From the NCBI GenBank assembly GCA_025362815.1, contig JANYFG010000016.1:1-37037 (forward strand): DNA of 37,037 bases. Direction: 5' to 3'. The stretch's first letter is position 1. Each line of letters opens with the position of its first letter. Below, in pieces: positions 13,527 through 22,569 of this stretch. A model generated the notes under the pieces. That model worked only from the letters and a program-made list of their open reading frames with translations. It had not been told where the DNA came from and did not search any database. A program made the position numbers and the translations under genes. Origin of the DNA: Rhodospirillales bacterium. GTDB taxonomy: Bacteria; Pseudomonadota; Alphaproteobacteria; Acetobacterales; Acetobacteraceae.

Positions 13527-16327
13527 TAATGCGCCTCGCCCCAGGTTTTACCGGTGCCCGTTTCCACAACCAGCGGCACTGAGAGCGAGGCGGCGGCTTC
13601 CATCACGCGTTTGGCCAGGGCTGCGGTGTCTCGTGCCTCGTGTTCGGGCGCTTCGAAGAGCAATTCGTCGTGAACCTGCAGCAGAAGCCGAGCGGACAGG
13701 CCGGCCTCGCCGAGCGCCTGCGGCAGTTTGACCATGGCGCGTTTGATGACGTCCGCCGCGCCGCCTTGCAGGGGGGCGTTGATGGCCTGGCGTTCGGCGT
13801 AGCTGCGGCGCGCCGGATTCTTGTCGGCGATCCCCGGAACCCAGCAGCGACGGCCGAAGGGGGTGAGGACGTAGCCGCCCTGTTTTGCTTCCGCCACCGT
13901 GCGGTCCATGAAGGCGCGGATCTGCGGGTAGCGGGCGAAATAGGCCTGGATGTAGTCGCGCGCCTCGCCTGGCGGGATGGAGAGCTGGCGGGCGAGACCG
14001 AAGGCCGATATGCCGTAGATGATGCCGAAGTTGATGGCTTTGGCGCGGCGGCGCGTCATGGCGTCCATCCCTTCCATCGGCACGCCGAACACCTCGCTGG
14101 CGGTGCGGGCGTGGATGTCTTCGCCGTTGGCGAAGCTGGCCTTCAGCGCGGGGATGTCGGCCATGTGGGCGAGCAGGCGGAGCTCGATCTGCGAATAGTC
14201 GCAGCTGACGAGGGCGTGGCCGGGCTCGGCGATGAAGGTGCGGCGGATGCGGGCGCCCTCGGGGGTGCGGATGGGGATGTTCTGCAGGTTGGGATCGGTG
14301 GAGCTCAGCCGCCCCGTGCTGGTGATGGCCATGGCGAAGCTGGTGTGGACGCGACCGGTGGCCGGATTGATCTGGCCCACGAGCGCATCGGCGTAGGTGG
14401 ATTTCAGCTTGGCGAGTTGCCGCCATTCCATCAGTCGCGCCGGCAATATGTGGCCTTGGTCGGCGAGGTCTTGCAGCACCGCGGCGTCGGTGCCCCAGGC
14501 GCCGGTTTTCATGCGTTTGCCGCCGGGCAGCTTCATGCGGTCGAACAGCACCTCGCCGAGCTGCTTGGGGGAGCCGAGGTTGAAGATTTCGCCGGCGAGC
14601 GCGTGGATCTCGGTTTCCATCACCGCCATGCGGGCGGCGAAATCCAGCGACATGGCGGAGAGGTCGTCGCGGTCGACTTTCACGCCGGCCCGTTCCATGT
14701 CGAGCAGCACGGGGATGAGGCGGCGTTCCACCTGTTCGTAAAGGGCGAGCGATTGGGCGGTGCGCAGGCGCGGTTTCAGCACATGCCAGAGCCGCAGCGT
14801 GACGTCGGTGTCCTCGGCGGCGTAGGCGGTGGCGCGGTCGAGCGGGACCTGGGCGAAGGGGATGCGGGCGCGGCCGGTGCCGGTGACGCTGTCGTACGCG
14901 ATGGGGGTGTGGCCGAGATGCAGGCGGGACAGCTCGTCCATGCCGTGGCCGTGGGCGCCACCTTCCATGGCGTAGGAGATCAACATGGTGTCGTCCACCG
15001 GCGTGATCACGCGCAGGCCGGCGTGATGCAGCATCATCATGTCGAACTTGGCGTTCTGGAAGATTTTCAGCACGCAGGGGTCGGCCATCAGCGGGGCCAG
15101 CGCCATGATGGCGTCCGGGCGGGCGATCTGCTCGCCGACGCTTTCGTGGGCGAGCGGCACGTAGCAGGATTTGCCGGGGGCGATGGCGAAGGAGAAGCCG
15201 ATCAGGTTCGCCCGCATGGCGTCGAGGCCGTCGGTTTCGGTGTCGATGGCGACGATGCCGGCGAGCGTGGCCTCGGCGATCCAGCGATGCAGCTCGGCGA
15301 GATCGGTGATGCAGGCATAGGGGCCGAAGCCGTCCGCCGGGGCGATCTGGGGGGCTGGGGGCTCTCCGGCCAAGAGCAGCTGGCCTTGCAGGCCTTGGGG
15401 GCGAATGGCGGGGGCGGCGACGGCCGCGGCGGCGTCCTCAAGGCCCAGGCGTTGGACCGTGCTGCGAAATCCCTGGGCCACGAGGAAGCCGACGAGCACC
15501 GGCTTGTCCAATTCCGTGACCGCCAGGGCGTCCACCGGCAGCGGCAGCGGGGCGTCGTCTCGCAGGATGACGAGCTGGCGGGAGATGCGGGCGGCTTCGG
15601 CGTGTTCGATCAGGAGGTCGCGGCGTTTGGACGGCTTCATGGCGGGAGCGGCGGCCAGCACGGCTTCGAGATCGCCGAATTCCTGGATGAGCAGCGCCGC
15701 GGTTTTGGGGCCGATGCCGGGCACGCCTGGCACGTTGTCCACGCTGTCGCCCATCAGGGCCTGGACCTCGATCAGCTTGCCCGGTGGCACGCCGAACTTC
15801 TCGAACACCTCCGGCTCGCCGATGGCTTTGAGCTTGATGGGGTCCATCATGTCCACGCCGGGACGGATGAGCTGCATGAGGTCTTTGTCGGAGGAGACGA
15901 TGGTGGTGCGGCCGCCCAGCTCGCAGACTTCGCGGGCGTAGGAGGCGATGAGGTCGTCGGCCTCCCAGTCCGCCAACTCGATGGCGGGGACGCCGAATGC
16001 CAGGGTGGCTTCGCGCACCAGGGCGAATTGCGGGATCAGCTCGGGGGGCGGTTCGGGGCGCTGGGCCTTGTATTTGTCGTAGAGGCGGTTGCGGAAGGTG
16101 AGGCGCCCGGCGTCGAAGATGACGGCGAAATGGGTGCCGACATGGTCTTTCAGCATGCGGGCAAGCATGTTGGTGAAGCCGAACACGGCGTTGACGGGCG
16201 TGCCGTCTGGCCGGGTCATCGGCGGCAGGGCGTGGAACGCGCGGAAGATGAAGCCCGAGCCGTCGATCAGGATGAGATGGAGCGGCTCCGGCTTTGTTTC
16301 AGTGGCCATCAGAGGTTCAGTGGCCAT
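13526..16327 (-). CDS. polA: DNA polymerase I
   Basis: 933 residues from ATG 16327 (alternatives: GTG 16330, ATG 16309). All three activities look intact. The 5'-3' exonuclease has LILIDGSGFIFRAFHALPPM, VIFDAGRLTFRN and SSDKDLMQLI. The 3'-5' proofreading domain has VAIDTETDGLD, FQNAKFDMMML and YAAEDTDVTLRL. The polymerase domain has SCDYSQIELRLLAHM, RRRAKAINFGIIYGIS and LQVHDELLFE. It fills gaps and removes RNA primers in replication and repair. An 18-base spaced duplication at the start makes the N-terminus read MATEPLMATETKP. Its start overlaps the upstream zinc-finger gene, suggesting co-transcription. Confidence 0.96.
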   Translation of the reverse strand: MATEPLMATETKPEPLHLILIDGSGFIFRAFHALPPMTRPDGTPVNAVFGFTNMLARMLKDHVGTHFAVIFDAGRLTFRNRLYDKYKAQRPEPPPELIPQFALVREATLAFGVPAIELADWEADDLIASYAREVCELGGRTTIVSSDKDLMQLIRPGVDMMDPIKLKAIGEPEVFEKFGVPPGKLIEVQALMGDSVDNVPGVPGIGPKTAALLIQEFGDLEAVLAAAPAMKPSKRRDLLIEHAEAARISRQLVILRDDAPLPLPVDALAVTELDKPVLVGFLVAQGFRSTVQRLGLEDAAAAVAAPAIRPQGLQGQLLLAGEPPAPQIAPADGFGPYACITDLAELHRWIAEATLAGIVAIDTETDGLDAMRANLIGFSFAIAPGKSCYVPLAHESVGEQIARPDAIMALAPLMADPCVLKIFQNAKFDMMMLHHAGLRVITPVDDTMLISYAMEGGAHGHGMDELSRLHLGHTPIAYDSVTGTGRARIPFAQVPLDRATAYAAEDTDVTLRLWHVLKPRLRTAQSLALYEQVERRLIPVLLDMERAGVKVDRDDLSAMSLDFAARMAVMETEIHALAGEIFNLGSPKQLGEVLFDRMKLPGGKRMKTGAWGTDAAVLQDLADQGHILPARLMEWRQLAKLKSTYADALVGQINPATGRVHTSFAMAITSTGRLSSTDPNLQNIPIRTPEGARIRRTFIAEPGHALVSCDYSQIELRLLAHMADIPALKASFANGEDIHARTASEVFGVPMEGMDAMTRRRAKAINFGIIYGISAFGLARQLSIPPGEARDYIQAYFARYPQIRAFMDRTVAEAKQGGYVLTPFGRRCWVPGIADKNPARRSYAERQAINAPLQGGAADVIKRAMVKLPQALGEAGLSARLLLQVHDELLFEAPEHEARDTAALAKRVMEAAASLSVPLVVETGTGKTWGEAH

Positions 16328-16508
16328 CACCGTGCCCGGCGCCTTCGTTCAGCACGTAAAGGCGCGAGCAGTAGGGGCAGGTGACGTTGTGGTCGAGGAT
16401 GCGCAGGAAGACGCGCGGATGGCCCATGGCGCCGTCGCCGCCGTCGCAGGCCACGGTGCGGTCGTCCACGTGGATGGTCTCCACGAGTGAGGCGGCGGCA
16501 TCGGCCAT
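16317..16508 (-). CDS. Small zinc-finger protein (zf-CHCC, NDUFS6-like)
   Basis: 63 residues from ATG 16508, with TAAGGA about 6 bases upstream. It has DDRTVACDGGDGAMGHPRVFL and then TCPYCSRLYVL, the Cys-His-Cys-Cys pattern of the zf-CHCC family, which includes the complex-I accessory subunit NDUFS6 in mitochondria and small free proteins in alphaproteobacteria. A zinc-binding role is inferred from the family. It lies directly upstream of polA and overlaps its start by 11 bases. Confidence 0.85.
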   Translation of the reverse strand: MADAAASLVETIHVDDRTVACDGGDGAMGHPRVFLRILDHNVTCPYCSRLYVLNEGAGHGDGH

Positions 16509-16599
16509 GTCGGGTCCTTACGTCGGGTGGTGATTTCGGTGTGCGGCGGGGCGTTGGCACATGGCCCGCATGATAGCCCGCATGTTAGGGTGGGCGCCA

Positions 16600-17583
16600 A
16601 TGCGTTCAACCTCACCCATTTCGCGACGCGTGGCTGTGCTGGGGCTGGCAGCCTTGGGCGGATGCGTGTCGCAGGCGGCCCCACCGGGACCCAGCATCAT
16701 GACGCCCCTTCAGGACGAAGACGACTTCGTGATGCCGGATGGCGCCCGCCTGCCCTATCGGGTGTGGCGGCCCGAGGGCGATGTGGCGGCGGTGGTGCTG
16801 GCGCTGCACGGGTTCAACGACAGCCGCGACGCGTGGGAGGTGCCGGCGCCGGATTTCACGGCGGCGGGCATATTGGTCTATGCGCCGGACCAGCGCGGGT
16901 TCGGCGCGGCGCCGGGCCGTGGGCTGTGGGCGGGGGCGGATGCCATGGCGGCCGATGCCGCGCATATGGCGGCGCTGCTGCGGGCGAAGCATCCGGGCAA
17001 GCGGCTGATATTGCTGGGTGAAAGCATGGGTGCGGCGGTGCTGATGTGTACCGGCGCCAATCTGGCCCCCGATGTGGACGGCTATGTTCTCTGCGCGCCG
17101 GCGGTATGGGGCCGGGCGCGGATGAATGTTCTGATGCAGGGCAGCCTGTGGCTTGCGGCCACCTTCGTGCCCGGGCTTGCGGTGGGGCGTGGCCCCGTGA
17201 AGATCACGCCGTCGGACAACAGGGAGGCGCTCATTCGCCTGTCGACGGACCCGTTGACCATACGCAACACGCGGTTCGACACGTTGCGCGGGCTGGTCAA
17301 TCTGATGGATGAGGCGTTGGAAGCCGCGCCGCGTTTTCACGCGCCTGGCTTGTTCCTGTATGGCGCGCATGACGATCTGGTGCCGCAGCGGGCCACCGCC
17401 GCCGTGTGGCGCAAACTGCCGCCCACCGCTTTGCGCGCCTTTTATCCGAACGGCTACCATCTGTTGCCGCGCGACCTGCACCGCGCGGCCCCCAACGCCG
17501 ACATGGTCGCCTATATCGTGCATGCCCGCGCGCCCGCCGACGCCGCCGAGGCCGCACGGGCGTGGCTTGCCGCGCAGGGCTGA
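16600..17583 (+). CDS. Alpha/beta hydrolase (monoacylglycerol lipase-like) lipoprotein
   Basis: 327 residues from ATG 16600; an ATG at 16561 is possible but would place extra residues before the signal peptide. The N-terminus RRVAVLGLAALGGCVS looks like a lipoprotein signal with the lipid-bearing Cys22. The hydrolase domain has VLALHGFNDSRDAW, YAPDQRGFG, the nucleophile elbow LLGESMGAAV, an acid in LYGAHDDLVP and a late His in NGYHLLPRDL, matching the serine lipase/lysophospholipase family. Envelope localisation is predicted; the ester substrate is unknown. Divergent from the zinc-finger/polA pair. Confidence 0.82.
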   Translation: MRSTSPISRRVAVLGLAALGGCVSQAAPPGPSIMTPLQDEDDFVMPDGARLPYRVWRPEGDVAAVVLALHGFNDSRDAWEVPAPDFTAAGILVYAPDQRGFGAAPGRGLWAGADAMAADAAHMAALLRAKHPGKRLILLGESMGAAVLMCTGANLAPDVDGYVLCAPAVWGRARMNVLMQGSLWLAATFVPGLAVGRGPVKITPSDNREALIRLSTDPLTIRNTRFDTLRGLVNLMDEALEAAPRFHAPGLFLYGAHDDLVPQRATAAVWRKLPPTALRAFYPNGYHLLPRDLHRAAPNADMVAYIVHARAPADAAEAARAWLAAQG

Positions 17584-17605
17584 TACGGCGGCCGGCGCGA
17601 AGGGC

Positions 17606-17635
17606 GTGACATCGGCCCCCGGATTGCGCTATCAG
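17606..17635 (+). promoter_or_regulatory. Candidate sigma-70 promoter for tRNA-Arg
   Basis: GTGACA (17606-17611, five of six bases of TTGACA) and TATCAG (17630-17635, four of six of TATAAT) are 18 bases apart. This would start transcription a few bases before the tRNA at 17645. Confidence 0.45.
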
Positions 17636-17644
17636 ACGCGCAGT

Positions 17645-17721
<77 letters not shown>

Positions 17722-17815
17722 TTCTCCCGATGTTCGATGTGTTGGGATGGATCACGACCTTGTGCGTTGCGCGCGGGGCCGCTGAAATGGCGATGCATGC
17801 TGGAGGACGAGGATT

Positions 17816-20218
17816 GTGAAGTCGCGGTTGGCCATCTTCACGATCTGTTCGAACAACTACATGCCGGCGGCGCGCACGTTCCTGCAATCCGTGCGGCGTC
17901 ATCATCCGGAGGCAGACCTGTTCGTTTGCCTGGTGGATCGCCGGATTGACATGGCCGGGCTTTATGATCCGGACTGGACGATCGTGGAGGCGCATACGCT
18001 GCCGATCCACGATTTCACGGCGTTTTCATTCCGCTACGACATCATGGAGATGAACACCGCGGTCAAGCCGTTCATGTTCCAGCATCTGCTGGGGGCGCTG
18101 GCGTATGACCAGGCGCTTTATTTCGATCCGGATATCGAGATCTTCCGGCCGCTGGAGCCCATACTTGGCCCGCTGCGCGATGGTGCGTCATTCGTGCTGA
18201 CGCCGCATCTGTGCGCGCCGGTGGAGGACGAGGACGAGCCGAACGATATGACCATCATGCGGGCCGGGGTGTATAATCTGGGCTTTCTGGGGGTTTCGGC
18301 CGGCGAGGAGTCGCGCCGGATTTTGGCGTGGTGGGCGCGGCGGCTGACGTATTTATGTATTTCGGCCATCGAGATCGGGATTTTCGTCGATCAGAAGTTC
18401 ATGGATCTGGTGCCGGGCTTTGCGAAGACCGCGCATATTTCGCACGATACCGGGCTGAACGTGGCCTATTGGAACCTGGGTCAGCGCCGTTTGGAGGACA
18501 CCGGCGACGGCTGGAGGGTGGATGGGGGGGATCTGACCTTTTTCCATTACAGCGGCTTCAACGCCCGCAAGCCCGCCACCTTGTCCAAATATGCGCCGCG
18601 CTACGATGGCAATTTGTCGCCTGCGGTTTCGAAGCTCATCGCGGGCTATGCCGAGCGGCTGATCGCCAACGGGGTGGGCACGGTGCCCGATGACGGCTAC
18701 GCGTTTGGCCGCTTCGCGTCCGGCACCACGATCCATCCTTTTGTGCGCGAGATGTTTCGCAAATGGCATCTGAGCTGGGGCAGCGATCCGTTTCAGACCT
18801 ACGAGGCGTTTCTGGGCCAGCGCCATTCCGGCGCGACGGCGGGCCCGGCGGGGCAGACCGTCACGAATTTCATGAAGTATCTCTACGATCGGTTTCCGTC
18901 GTTGAGCGGGCGGCTGGTGTTGAGCAATCCTGCCCATGTGGCGGAGCTGGTTGACTGGTACTACCACCATGCCGAGCGCGAGCTGAAGATCGACCCGCGC
19001 ATCATCCGGCCCGCTCTGGCGACGCAGCCTGCGGTGCTGGTCGGGGCTCCGATCGCATTGCCGCCTGCCGGGCCGAGCGTTTGGGCGGCGCCGGCCGATG
19101 GGGTGGCGCGCGATGTGACCGTGATCGGCTATCTGCGCACCGCGAGCGGCGTGGGCGAGGTGGGGCGACAGACACTGCGCACGCTGGCTTCGGGCGAGGT
19201 GCCGGTGGAGGGCATCGACGTGGCGCTGGGCGTGGCGGCGCGGCGCGACGATGCGAGCGCGGCCGATGCCCTGGTGGAGGTCTCCACCGCGCCGGTGCAG
19301 ATCTTCAACATCAACGCCGATCAGCTTCCCGCGGTGATCGACCATCTGGGGCCGCGGCTGCGACCCGATGCGGTGCGCATCAACATTCCGTTCTGGGAGC
19401 TGAGCCGCTATCCGCAGGCGTGGCTGCCGGGGCTTTCGGCCATGGACGAGATCTGGGCGCCCAGCCGCTTCATCGCCGAGGCGCTGGAGGGATGCGTGGA
19501 CGGCTCGGTGGTGCATATGCCCGTGGCGCTGGAATTCACGCCGCCGCCGCCACTGCCGCGTGGCCGTTTCGGGTTGCCGGCGGATCGTTTCCTGTTCTTT
19601 TTCGCCTTCGATTTCCTGTCGTTCATCGAGCGCAAGAACCCGCACGCCGCCATCGCGGCGTTTCGTGCGGCGTTCCCTGGGCCGGGGCAGGCGGGGTTAG
19701 TGCTGAAATGCATGAACGGGTCTGTGGTGCCGGAGAAGCTGCAGGCGTTCCGGGACGCGGTGGCCGGGCAGCCCGGTATTTTCCTGATCACCGAGACGCT
19801 GAGCCGCGAGGAGACGCTGGGGTTGATCGCCGGCACGGACGCGGTTCTGTCGTTGCATCGCAGCGAGGGTCTGGGACTTTTGATCGCCGAGGCCATGCTG
19901 CTGGGCAAACCTGTGATCGCCACCGATTATTCCGCGAGCCAGGATCTGCTGTCGGCCGAGACGGGCTATCCCGTGCGTTGCAGCCTGGTTCCGGTGGAGG
20001 CGGGGGCGTATCCGTTCGCGGAGGGGCAGGTTTGGGCGGAGCCGGATATCGGCCATGCGGCGGAGCTGATGCGGGCGCTGGCGGACGATCCTGGCCAGGC
20101 GGCCCCGCGTGTGGCGGCGGCGCTGCGGCACATGCGGACACATTTCAGTTACAAGAATGTGGGTCGACTCCAAGCGGCGCGTCTTCACACCCTGCTGGCG
20201 GCCCGAGAGGCCGGCTGA
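17816..20218 (+). CDS. Two-domain glycosyltransferase (GT-A-like N-terminus, GT4 C-terminus)
   Basis: 800 residues starting at GTG 17816, preceded by GGAGGACGAGG. Residues about 1-330 resemble a nucleotide-sugar transferase: LAIFTICSNNYMPAAR at the start and ALYFDPDIEIFRP as the DxD metal site near 103. Residues about 430-800 are a GT-B, family-4 type domain: VIGYLRTASGVGEVGRQTL, FDFLSFIERKNPHAAI, and the EX7E motif in SEGLGLLIAEAMLLGKP. One protein would therefore add two sugars to a glycan in the cytoplasm. Substrates unknown. Lies 94 bases after the tRNA and shares direction with the FkbM gene downstream. Confidence 0.82.
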   Translation: MKSRLAIFTICSNNYMPAARTFLQSVRRHHPEADLFVCLVDRRIDMAGLYDPDWTIVEAHTLPIHDFTAFSFRYDIMEMNTAVKPFMFQHLLGALAYDQALYFDPDIEIFRPLEPILGPLRDGASFVLTPHLCAPVEDEDEPNDMTIMRAGVYNLGFLGVSAGEESRRILAWWARRLTYLCISAIEIGIFVDQKFMDLVPGFAKTAHISHDTGLNVAYWNLGQRRLEDTGDGWRVDGGDLTFFHYSGFNARKPATLSKYAPRYDGNLSPAVSKLIAGYAERLIANGVGTVPDDGYAFGRFASGTTIHPFVREMFRKWHLSWGSDPFQTYEAFLGQRHSGATAGPAGQTVTNFMKYLYDRFPSLSGRLVLSNPAHVAELVDWYYHHAERELKIDPRIIRPALATQPAVLVGAPIALPPAGPSVWAAPADGVARDVTVIGYLRTASGVGEVGRQTLRTLASGEVPVEGIDVALGVAARRDDASAADALVEVSTAPVQIFNINADQLPAVIDHLGPRLRPDAVRINIPFWELSRYPQAWLPGLSAMDEIWAPSRFIAEALEGCVDGSVVHMPVALEFTPPPPLPRGRFGLPADRFLFFFAFDFLSFIERKNPHAAIAAFRAAFPGPGQAGLVLKCMNGSVVPEKLQAFRDAVAGQPGIFLITETLSREETLGLIAGTDAVLSLHRSEGLGLLIAEAMLLGKPVIATDYSASQDLLSAETGYPVRCSLVPVEAGAYPFAEGQVWAEPDIGHAAELMRALADDPGQAAPRVAAALRHMRTHFSYKNVGRLQAARLHTLLAAREAG

Positions 20219-20275
20219 CGGATGGGGCGTGCCTGCCCAACGCCTGTTCATGACGCCTCAAGGATCTCCGACCGG

Positions 20276-21409
20276 ATGCAACCCTCCTCCAAGCCGTTCA
20301 TTTCATTCAGCATCAACCGAGAGGATGTGTTGCTGGACCGATTGTTCGGCACAGTTCCCCGCGGCTTTTTCATCGATGTGGGGGCGGCGCACCCGGTGTT
20401 CGAGAACGACACCAAGGCGCTGTCGGACCGTGGCTGGACCGGGATCAACATCGAGCCGAACCTGAATTTCTTTCGTGAGCTGGAGGCGGAGCGGCCGCGC
20501 GATCGCAACCTGTGCGTGGCGGTGGGCGACGTGCCGGGCGTGCTGGCGTTCCACGAGGTTGTGGGCACCGGGCTGTCGACCCTGGATGACGAGGCGGCGC
20601 GGGAGGCGGCGTCGCAGGGGTTCACGGTGATCGACCACCAGGTGGAGGTGCGGTCGCTGCGCGATATCCTGGTGGATGCGGCGCCGTCGCGGATCGATCT
20701 GCTGAAGATCGACGTGGAGGGGTTCGAGCTGAAGGTGCTGATGTCGAACGACTGGGACCGGTTTCGTCCCAGCCTGATCATGACGGAGGCGACGTATCCG
20801 CAGACCCCGGTGCGACGGCCGGATCATATCACGCCGTATCTGGCGGGCTGCGGGTATCGGCATGTCTATTTCGACGGCCTGAACGATTACTATGCCGAGG
20901 CGGGTTTCGACATTCCGCCCGGCGTGTTCGATGTGCCGCTCTGCGTGTTCGACGAGATTGTGCCGCACGCGGAGGTATTGCTGACCCAGGCGCGCGATTC
21001 GCTGGCGCGCGATGTGGAGGCCTTGCGCCGGCAGGGTGCTTCCACGGACGCCTATGTCGCGTCGTTGACGCAGACGCTGGCCGAACGCGAAACCGGCATC
21101 GAGTCGCTGACGCAGGCGCTGCGGGCGAGCCATACGCGGGCTGAGGGGTATTCCGACCGGCTGCTGGCGATGACGCTGGATCTGCAGCGGGCCAACACCG
21201 AAATTTCGAATTTGCGGTCTGAGATCACCGATCTCATCGGGGCCGGCGCGGACCGCGCCGGTGTTTCGATGGCGTATCGGGTGGGCGGGCTGCAAGAGGA
21301 GATCCGTCAGCTGCGCGCCTCGTCGTCCTGGCGTGTGACCCGGCCGCTGCGGGCTATTGTGCATCCGAAGCGGACGCTGATGTTCGTGCTCAAGCGCCTC
21401 GCGCGGTGA
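20276..21409 (+). CDS. FkbM-family methyltransferase with coiled-coil C-terminal extension
   Basis: 377 residues from ATG 20276 (AAGGA at 20260-20264; an ATG at 20222 would add 18). Residues about 1-230 are an FkbM methyltransferase: GFFIDVGAAHPVFENDT, GINIEPNLNFF, and LLKIDVEGFELKVL. Residues about 255-345 are a predicted coiled coil rich in Leu, Glu and Arg, and the end carries SSSWRVTRPLRAI, the same tail type as the 6083-8701 fusion. O-methylation of a glycan is the likely task, with the tail as a docking or assembly segment; both are inference. Its TGA abuts the stop codon of the convergent TVP38 gene with no spacer. Confidence 0.82.
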   Translation: MQPSSKPFISFSINREDVLLDRLFGTVPRGFFIDVGAAHPVFENDTKALSDRGWTGINIEPNLNFFRELEAERPRDRNLCVAVGDVPGVLAFHEVVGTGLSTLDDEAAREAASQGFTVIDHQVEVRSLRDILVDAAPSRIDLLKIDVEGFELKVLMSNDWDRFRPSLIMTEATYPQTPVRRPDHITPYLAGCGYRHVYFDGLNDYYAEAGFDIPPGVFDVPLCVFDEIVPHAEVLLTQARDSLARDVEALRRQGASTDAYVASLTQTLAERETGIESLTQALRASHTRAEGYSDRLLAMTLDLQRANTEISNLRSEITDLIGAGADRAGVSMAYRVGGLQEEIRQLRASSSWRVTRPLRAIVHPKRTLMFVLKRLAR

Positions 21410-22156
21410 TCAGGGGAGCGGGCCGGGGCTTGGGTCTGTGGGTGCGTGAGCGCGCAGGTGGCGGCGGATCACCGGCAGGAGGGTGAGGCCGGAGAGTGCC
21501 AGCAGCGGCAGCAGGATGGCGGGCCTGAGGATCACGCCCAGGCCGGGCGGGGTGTCGCTGGCGAGCACGCTGTCGATGCCGCTGCCGATGCTGGTGAAGA
21601 CGATGGTGGCCGGCAGCAGGCCGATGGCGGTGGCGAGCACGAAGGGGCGCACGCGCATATGGGCGAGCGCGGCTGCGAGGTTGAGCAGCCAGCCCGGCAC
21701 CACCGGCGCCATGCGCAGGGCCAGCAAGGCGGTGAATCCGTCACGCGCCACCAGCCGGCGTATGCGGTCCATCTGGCCGTTGTGACCGCCAGTCTGGCTG
21801 CCGGTTTGGCGGCGCAGCATGGCGCGGCCGAGGGTTCCGCGCGCGACCAGGAACAGCACCAGCGATCCGCCGGTGGCGCCGAGCACGGCGCAGGCGAGGC
21901 CGCCCCATAGGCCGAAGACGCTGCCGCCGGTGATGCTCATGGGCGGGCCGAGGGGAAGCCCGCAGGCGGCGACGCAGATATAGATGAGGATGTAGAGTGC
22001 AGCCGCCTGCAGCATGTGGGCGCCGGCCAGGGCCTGCAGCGCGCGCAGGCGGCCGGCGAGCAGCGGCCAGAGATGGATATTGTGAAGACCGAGCTGCCAC
22101 GCGATCAGACCCATCAAAAGCAATGCCACCGCCGCGAGCGCAATGCGCGGGATCAT
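21410..22156 (-). CDS. TVP38/TMEM64-family membrane protein
   Basis: 248 residues from ATG 22156, which overlaps the gtrA-like stop (ATGA). Multiple hydrophobic segments: about 5-25, 45-65, a conserved block MSITGGSVFGLWGGLACAVL, and RMAPVVPGWLLNLAAAL, the hallmarks of the SNARE-associated/DedA-like TVP38 family. Relatives include lipid scramblases and undecaprenyl-phosphate recycling proteins of the DedA superfamily. As the last gene of a polyprenyl-phosphate sugar operon, a role in moving or recycling the lipid carrier is an attractive inference. Confidence 0.85.
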   Translation of the reverse strand: MIPRIALAAVALLLMGLIAWQLGLHNIHLWPLLAGRLRALQALAGAHMLQAAALYILIYICVAACGLPLGPPMSITGGSVFGLWGGLACAVLGATGGSLVLFLVARGTLGRAMLRRQTGSQTGGHNGQMDRIRRLVARDGFTALLALRMAPVVPGWLLNLAAALAHMRVRPFVLATAIGLLPATIVFTSIGSGIDSVLASDTPPGLGVILRPAILLPLLALSGLTLLPVIRRHLRAHAPTDPSPGPLP

Positions 22157-22569
22157 GTGCGGGCTTGCCGGAAGGTGAAATGCTGGTGCAGGAAATAGCT
22201 GGTGACGGCGGGGCTGGCGACGCCGATGACATGTGCCACCGTCTCGGCCTGCCAGGTGAAGCCGATGGCGGGGAACAGCCATCGGGCGAGGCCCACGCTT
22301 ATCAGCCAGACCTGGGCGAAGGCCACGGCGTTGACGAGCGCGAAACGGGCGGCCTGACCGCCGGGCGTGCTGTGGGCGGCATCGAACACGAAGCGCCGCG
22401 CCAGGATGAAGGCGGTGATCATGCCGAAGAGGTAGGCGATGGCCACGGCGATTTCGTAGCGGACGGCGTATTCCAGCGCGTAGCGTGCCGCGATGTTGAC
22501 GAAGGCGGCGGCCCCGCTGGTGAGCAGGAAGCGGATGAAGCGGTCGCGCCCGGGCCTGTCAGCCGACAC
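22153..22569 (-). CDS. GtrA-family membrane protein
   Basis: 138 residues starting at GTG 22569, with AGGAG 10 bases upstream; overlaps the FAD oxidoreductase stop by 11 bases. Four membrane segments are visible, with FLLTSGAAAFVNIAARYALE, FILARRFVF and HVIGVASPAVTSYFLHQHFTFR typical of GtrA. GtrA proteins are linked to flipping or handling of polyprenyl-phosphate sugars. In Mycobacterium tuberculosis a GtrA-like protein (Rv3789) lies beside dprE1 and dprE2, matching this operon. Confidence 0.88.
   Translation of the reverse strand: MSADRPGRDRFIRFLLTSGAAAFVNIAARYALEYAVRYEIAVAIAYLFGMITAFILARRFVFDAAHSTPGGQAARFALVNAVAFAQVWLISVGLARWLFPAIGFTWQAETVAHVIGVASPAVTSYFLHQHFTFRQART

Noticed and set aside
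13640..16384. A 914-codon open frame on the plus strand opposite polA
   Set aside because: The antisense of polA; the translation is Gly/His/Asp-rich with no family match, while polA motifs are complete on the other strand.
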